Assembly (NCBI GenBank): GCA_910586045.1
Contig: CAJUIH010000107.1
Span: 1,857 to 10,683, forward strand
Direction: 5' to 3'
Origin: an uncultured Eubacterium sp.
Lineage (GTDB): Bacteria; Bacillota; Clostridia; Lachnospirales; Lachnospiraceae
Length of the DNA: 8,827 nt
The notes beneath the pieces were generated by a model. It saw only the letters and a program-made list of their open reading frames with translations, was not told where the DNA came from and did no database searches. Both the position numbers and the translations under genes were made by a program. Positions 7,623-8,827 of the stretch are shown in pieces (position 1 is the first letter of the stretch; every line of letters begins with the position of its first letter).

Positions 7623-8729
7623 TTACTTGGAAAGCTGCGGGTACATCCCGGCGGCAAATGTGCGGATTCCATCAATGGAACGGACTGTGCTGGCGTATAG
7701 ATCTCCCAGCATAATGGTACAGACCCGTCTGTTTTTCACGGCGCTTAGGTCGGCAAAGGCTGGGTTGTCCATTATTTTTGCACGCATTTGTGCTTCTACA
7801 TTTTCCGTACGTGCCATATAAACAATAAAAATCACATCCGGATCCAGGCGCAGCAGGTCTTCTTCCCCGATCGTACTGGCGTCCGGTTCCGCCAGTTTCC
7901 CGCCGAGCTGGGCGACCATATCGCCGCCGAGCTGGGAAGCGCCGTAATTACTAATTGTGTCGTCCAGAAATTCAATCACGCACACACGCGGGGCGTCCTG
8001 GCCTTTGGTTTGATCCAAAACAGAGGCAATTTCCTGCTTCATATCATCCACAAGCGCCTGCGCCTGGTCTTCCACATCAAAAATTTTTCCGATATTCAAA
8101 AGGTCTGTGTATTCATTTTCCAAAGTACGCGGATGGCCGCCCGGGCGGGTATTGGTGCTGATGTATGTATTCGTGCCGTTTGCGATCCATTCAGCAGGGC
8201 TGCCCAGATTTTTGTCGCTAAAAATCGACCCCCAGGAAAAAATCAGGTCCGGTTCCATTAAAAGGACGGTTTCTTTGTCCGGGGCAAATACATCTTCCTG
8301 ATAATGCATCTTGGCAAGGCCGTCCTCCCATTCCTCTTTGACCGGGTTATCCAGGCCGTAGCAGGCGGTTACACGGTCTTCAAGTCCTAGGGCAATCATG
8401 GTTTCGATCGTCCCTTGGTATACGCACAGCACACGCTGGGGGGCTTTTTCGTAGGTTGTTTCGATTTCGTTGCCCTCGTAGTCATAAGTCGTCAAAGTGA
8501 CCGGGTAGTGGCTGTCTGAAGATGGCCCGGAATTTTCCGGGTTTGCGGAGCCGTCCGGATCCAAGTCCGCGGACGGACTGTTTTTAGCAGAAAGACTGCT
8601 TTCCTTGACGGAGCCGTTTGTTTTTGCGGTATCATTGTGATCCGCGGATACGCTGCCGCAGCCAGCCAGGCTGCCGCACAGCAGCAGGGTTAACGTCATA
8701 GCACATACCTTTTTCAAGCTTTTTTTCAT
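7623..8729 (-). CDS. btuF: Substrate-binding lipoprotein of a BtuFCD-type importer
   Basis: This 368-residue protein should be anchored outside the membrane and deliver ligand to the permease. It has a lipoprotein signal: basic MKKSLKK, a hydrophobic core and lipobox LAGC with the lipidated cysteine at 24. A Ser/Asp/Asn/Pro-rich tether of about 50 residues (25-74) follows, then a class III periplasmic-binding-protein fold from about 75 to the end. Glu153 (DKETVLLMEPDLIFSW) and Glu289/290 (GEEDLLRLDPDVIFIV) sit where BtuF carries the glutamates that dock onto permease arginines. The start at 8729 is preferred over the ATG at 8774 because AAGGAG (8738-8743) is 8 nt upstream and the signal peptide begins exactly there; the longer version adds 15 polar residues before the signal and has no ribosome binding site. 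First gene of the operon. Corrinoid is the likeliest ligand by context; siderophore or haem cannot be excluded. Confidence 0.92.
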   Translation of the reverse strand: MKKSLKKVCAMTLTLLLCGSLAGCGSVSADHNDTAKTNGSVKESSLSAKNSPSADLDPDGSANPENSGPSSDSHYPVTLTTYDYEGNEIETTYEKAPQRVLCVYQGTIETMIALGLEDRVTACYGLDNPVKEEWEDGLAKMHYQEDVFAPDKETVLLMEPDLIFSWGSIFSDKNLGSPAEWIANGTNTYISTNTRPGGHPRTLENEYTDLLNIGKIFDVEDQAQALVDDMKQEIASVLDQTKGQDAPRVCVIEFLDDTISNYGASQLGGDMVAQLGGKLAEPDASTIGEEDLLRLDPDVIFIVYMARTENVEAQMRAKIMDNPAFADLSAVKNRRVCTIMLGDLYASTVRSIDGIRTFAAGMYPQLSK

Positions 8730-8737
8730 ACTTTTTT

Positions 8738-8743
8738 CTCCTT
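8738..8743 (-). promoter_or_regulatory. Ribosome binding site of btuF
   Basis: AAGGAG on the - strand lies 8 nt before the ATG at 8729. It decides the start codon of btuF against the upstream in-frame ATG at 8774, which has no such site. Confidence 0.85.
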
Positions 8744-8774
8744 GCTTTTGCTGTGATGTTTCATTTTTAATCAT

Positions 8775-8827
8775 AACACCGCAAAAAAACCTGCTTTCCC
8801 AGGAAGAAAACAGGTCGCGAACGCATA
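8775..8827 (-). promoter_or_regulatory. Operon leader, possible 3' end of a cobalamin riboswitch (partial)
   Basis: Only 53 nt of the region upstream of the longest btuF frame are visible, mostly occupied by the terminator. The - strand sequence GCGACCTG (8819-8812) just before and inside the terminator resembles the ACCUG-containing 3' strand that closes the P1 region of many cobalamin riboswitches. The conserved core (the B12 box, consensus GCCACUG) would be further upstream, outside the window, so the aptamer cannot be confirmed here. No promoter is visible in this part. Confidence 0.4.
8783..8815 (-). terminator. Intrinsic terminator in the btuF leader (attenuator)
   Basis: Read on the - strand, ACCTGTTTTC (8815-8806) pairs with GGAAAGCAGGT (8799-8789 region), giving about ten pairs with one G-U wobble around a small loop. 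The stem runs directly into seven T (8789-8783, the first being the last stem base). It sits about 54 nt upstream of the btuF start and within the leader or just before it. Such a terminator ahead of the first gene of a B12-type import operon is the usual expression platform of a riboswitch. It could instead simply end an upstream gene that lies outside the window. Confidence 0.75.

Noticed and set aside
8730..8774. Upstream ATG at 8774 as the btuF start
   Set aside because: It lacks a ribosome binding site, abuts the leader terminator and would put 15 polar residues ahead of a standard lipoprotein signal peptide; the ATG at 8729 has AAGGAG at ideal spacing.
1..8827. CRISPR arrays, tRNA or rRNA genes, insertion sequences
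   Set aside because: No regularly spaced repeats, no cloverleaf or rRNA-like stretches, and no transposase or terminal inverted repeats were seen; the window is almost completely covered by five coding regions.

Overview
The window (moderately high GC) looks like a chromosome segment from an anaerobic Gram-positive bacterium of the Clostridia type. The evidence is a strong AGGAG-type ribosome binding site, a substrate-binding protein made as a lipoprotein with a long flexible tether, an intrinsic terminator placed as an attenuator in a leader, and the class of cobalt chelatase (CbiK) typical of the anaerobic, early-cobalt-insertion route to vitamin B12. No marker gene fixes the genus.

The left part (2-4996, + strand) is one uninterrupted reading frame of at least 1664 codons. 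It enters from beyond the left edge, so its true start and N-terminus are not visible. I recognise one LysM-like module in its middle and a glutamine-rich heptad-like stretch encoded by an 18-bp tandem repeat. The rest matches no family I can name with confidence. Several blocks faintly recall very large LysM-containing proteins found near bacterial toxin-complex or contractile-injection loci, but that is recollection, not a demonstrated match.

The right part (4991-8827, - strand) is a compact four-gene operon reading leftwards: a substrate-binding lipoprotein (BtuF-like), a FecCD/BtuC-family permease, its ATPase (BtuD/FecE-like), and an anaerobic cobaltochelatase CbiK. Gaps are 3 nt, 3 nt and an 11-nt overlap, so the genes are almost certainly co-transcribed and translationally coupled. 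Together they would import a corrinoid (or another metal-tetrapyrrole) and insert cobalt into sirohydrochlorin, combining salvage with de novo synthesis. Upstream of btuF the leader carries a clear intrinsic terminator (8783-8815) before the first gene, as expected for a ligand-controlled attenuator. A cobalamin riboswitch is the obvious candidate, but its aptamer would lie beyond the right edge.

The two transcription units converge and overlap tail to tail by 6 nt, leaving no intergenic space. Two overlapping, mutually exclusive hairpins with U-tracts on the + strand, buried inside cbiK (5080-5101 and 5092-5126), are the likely terminators of the giant gene. No equally good terminator was found for the - strand operon.
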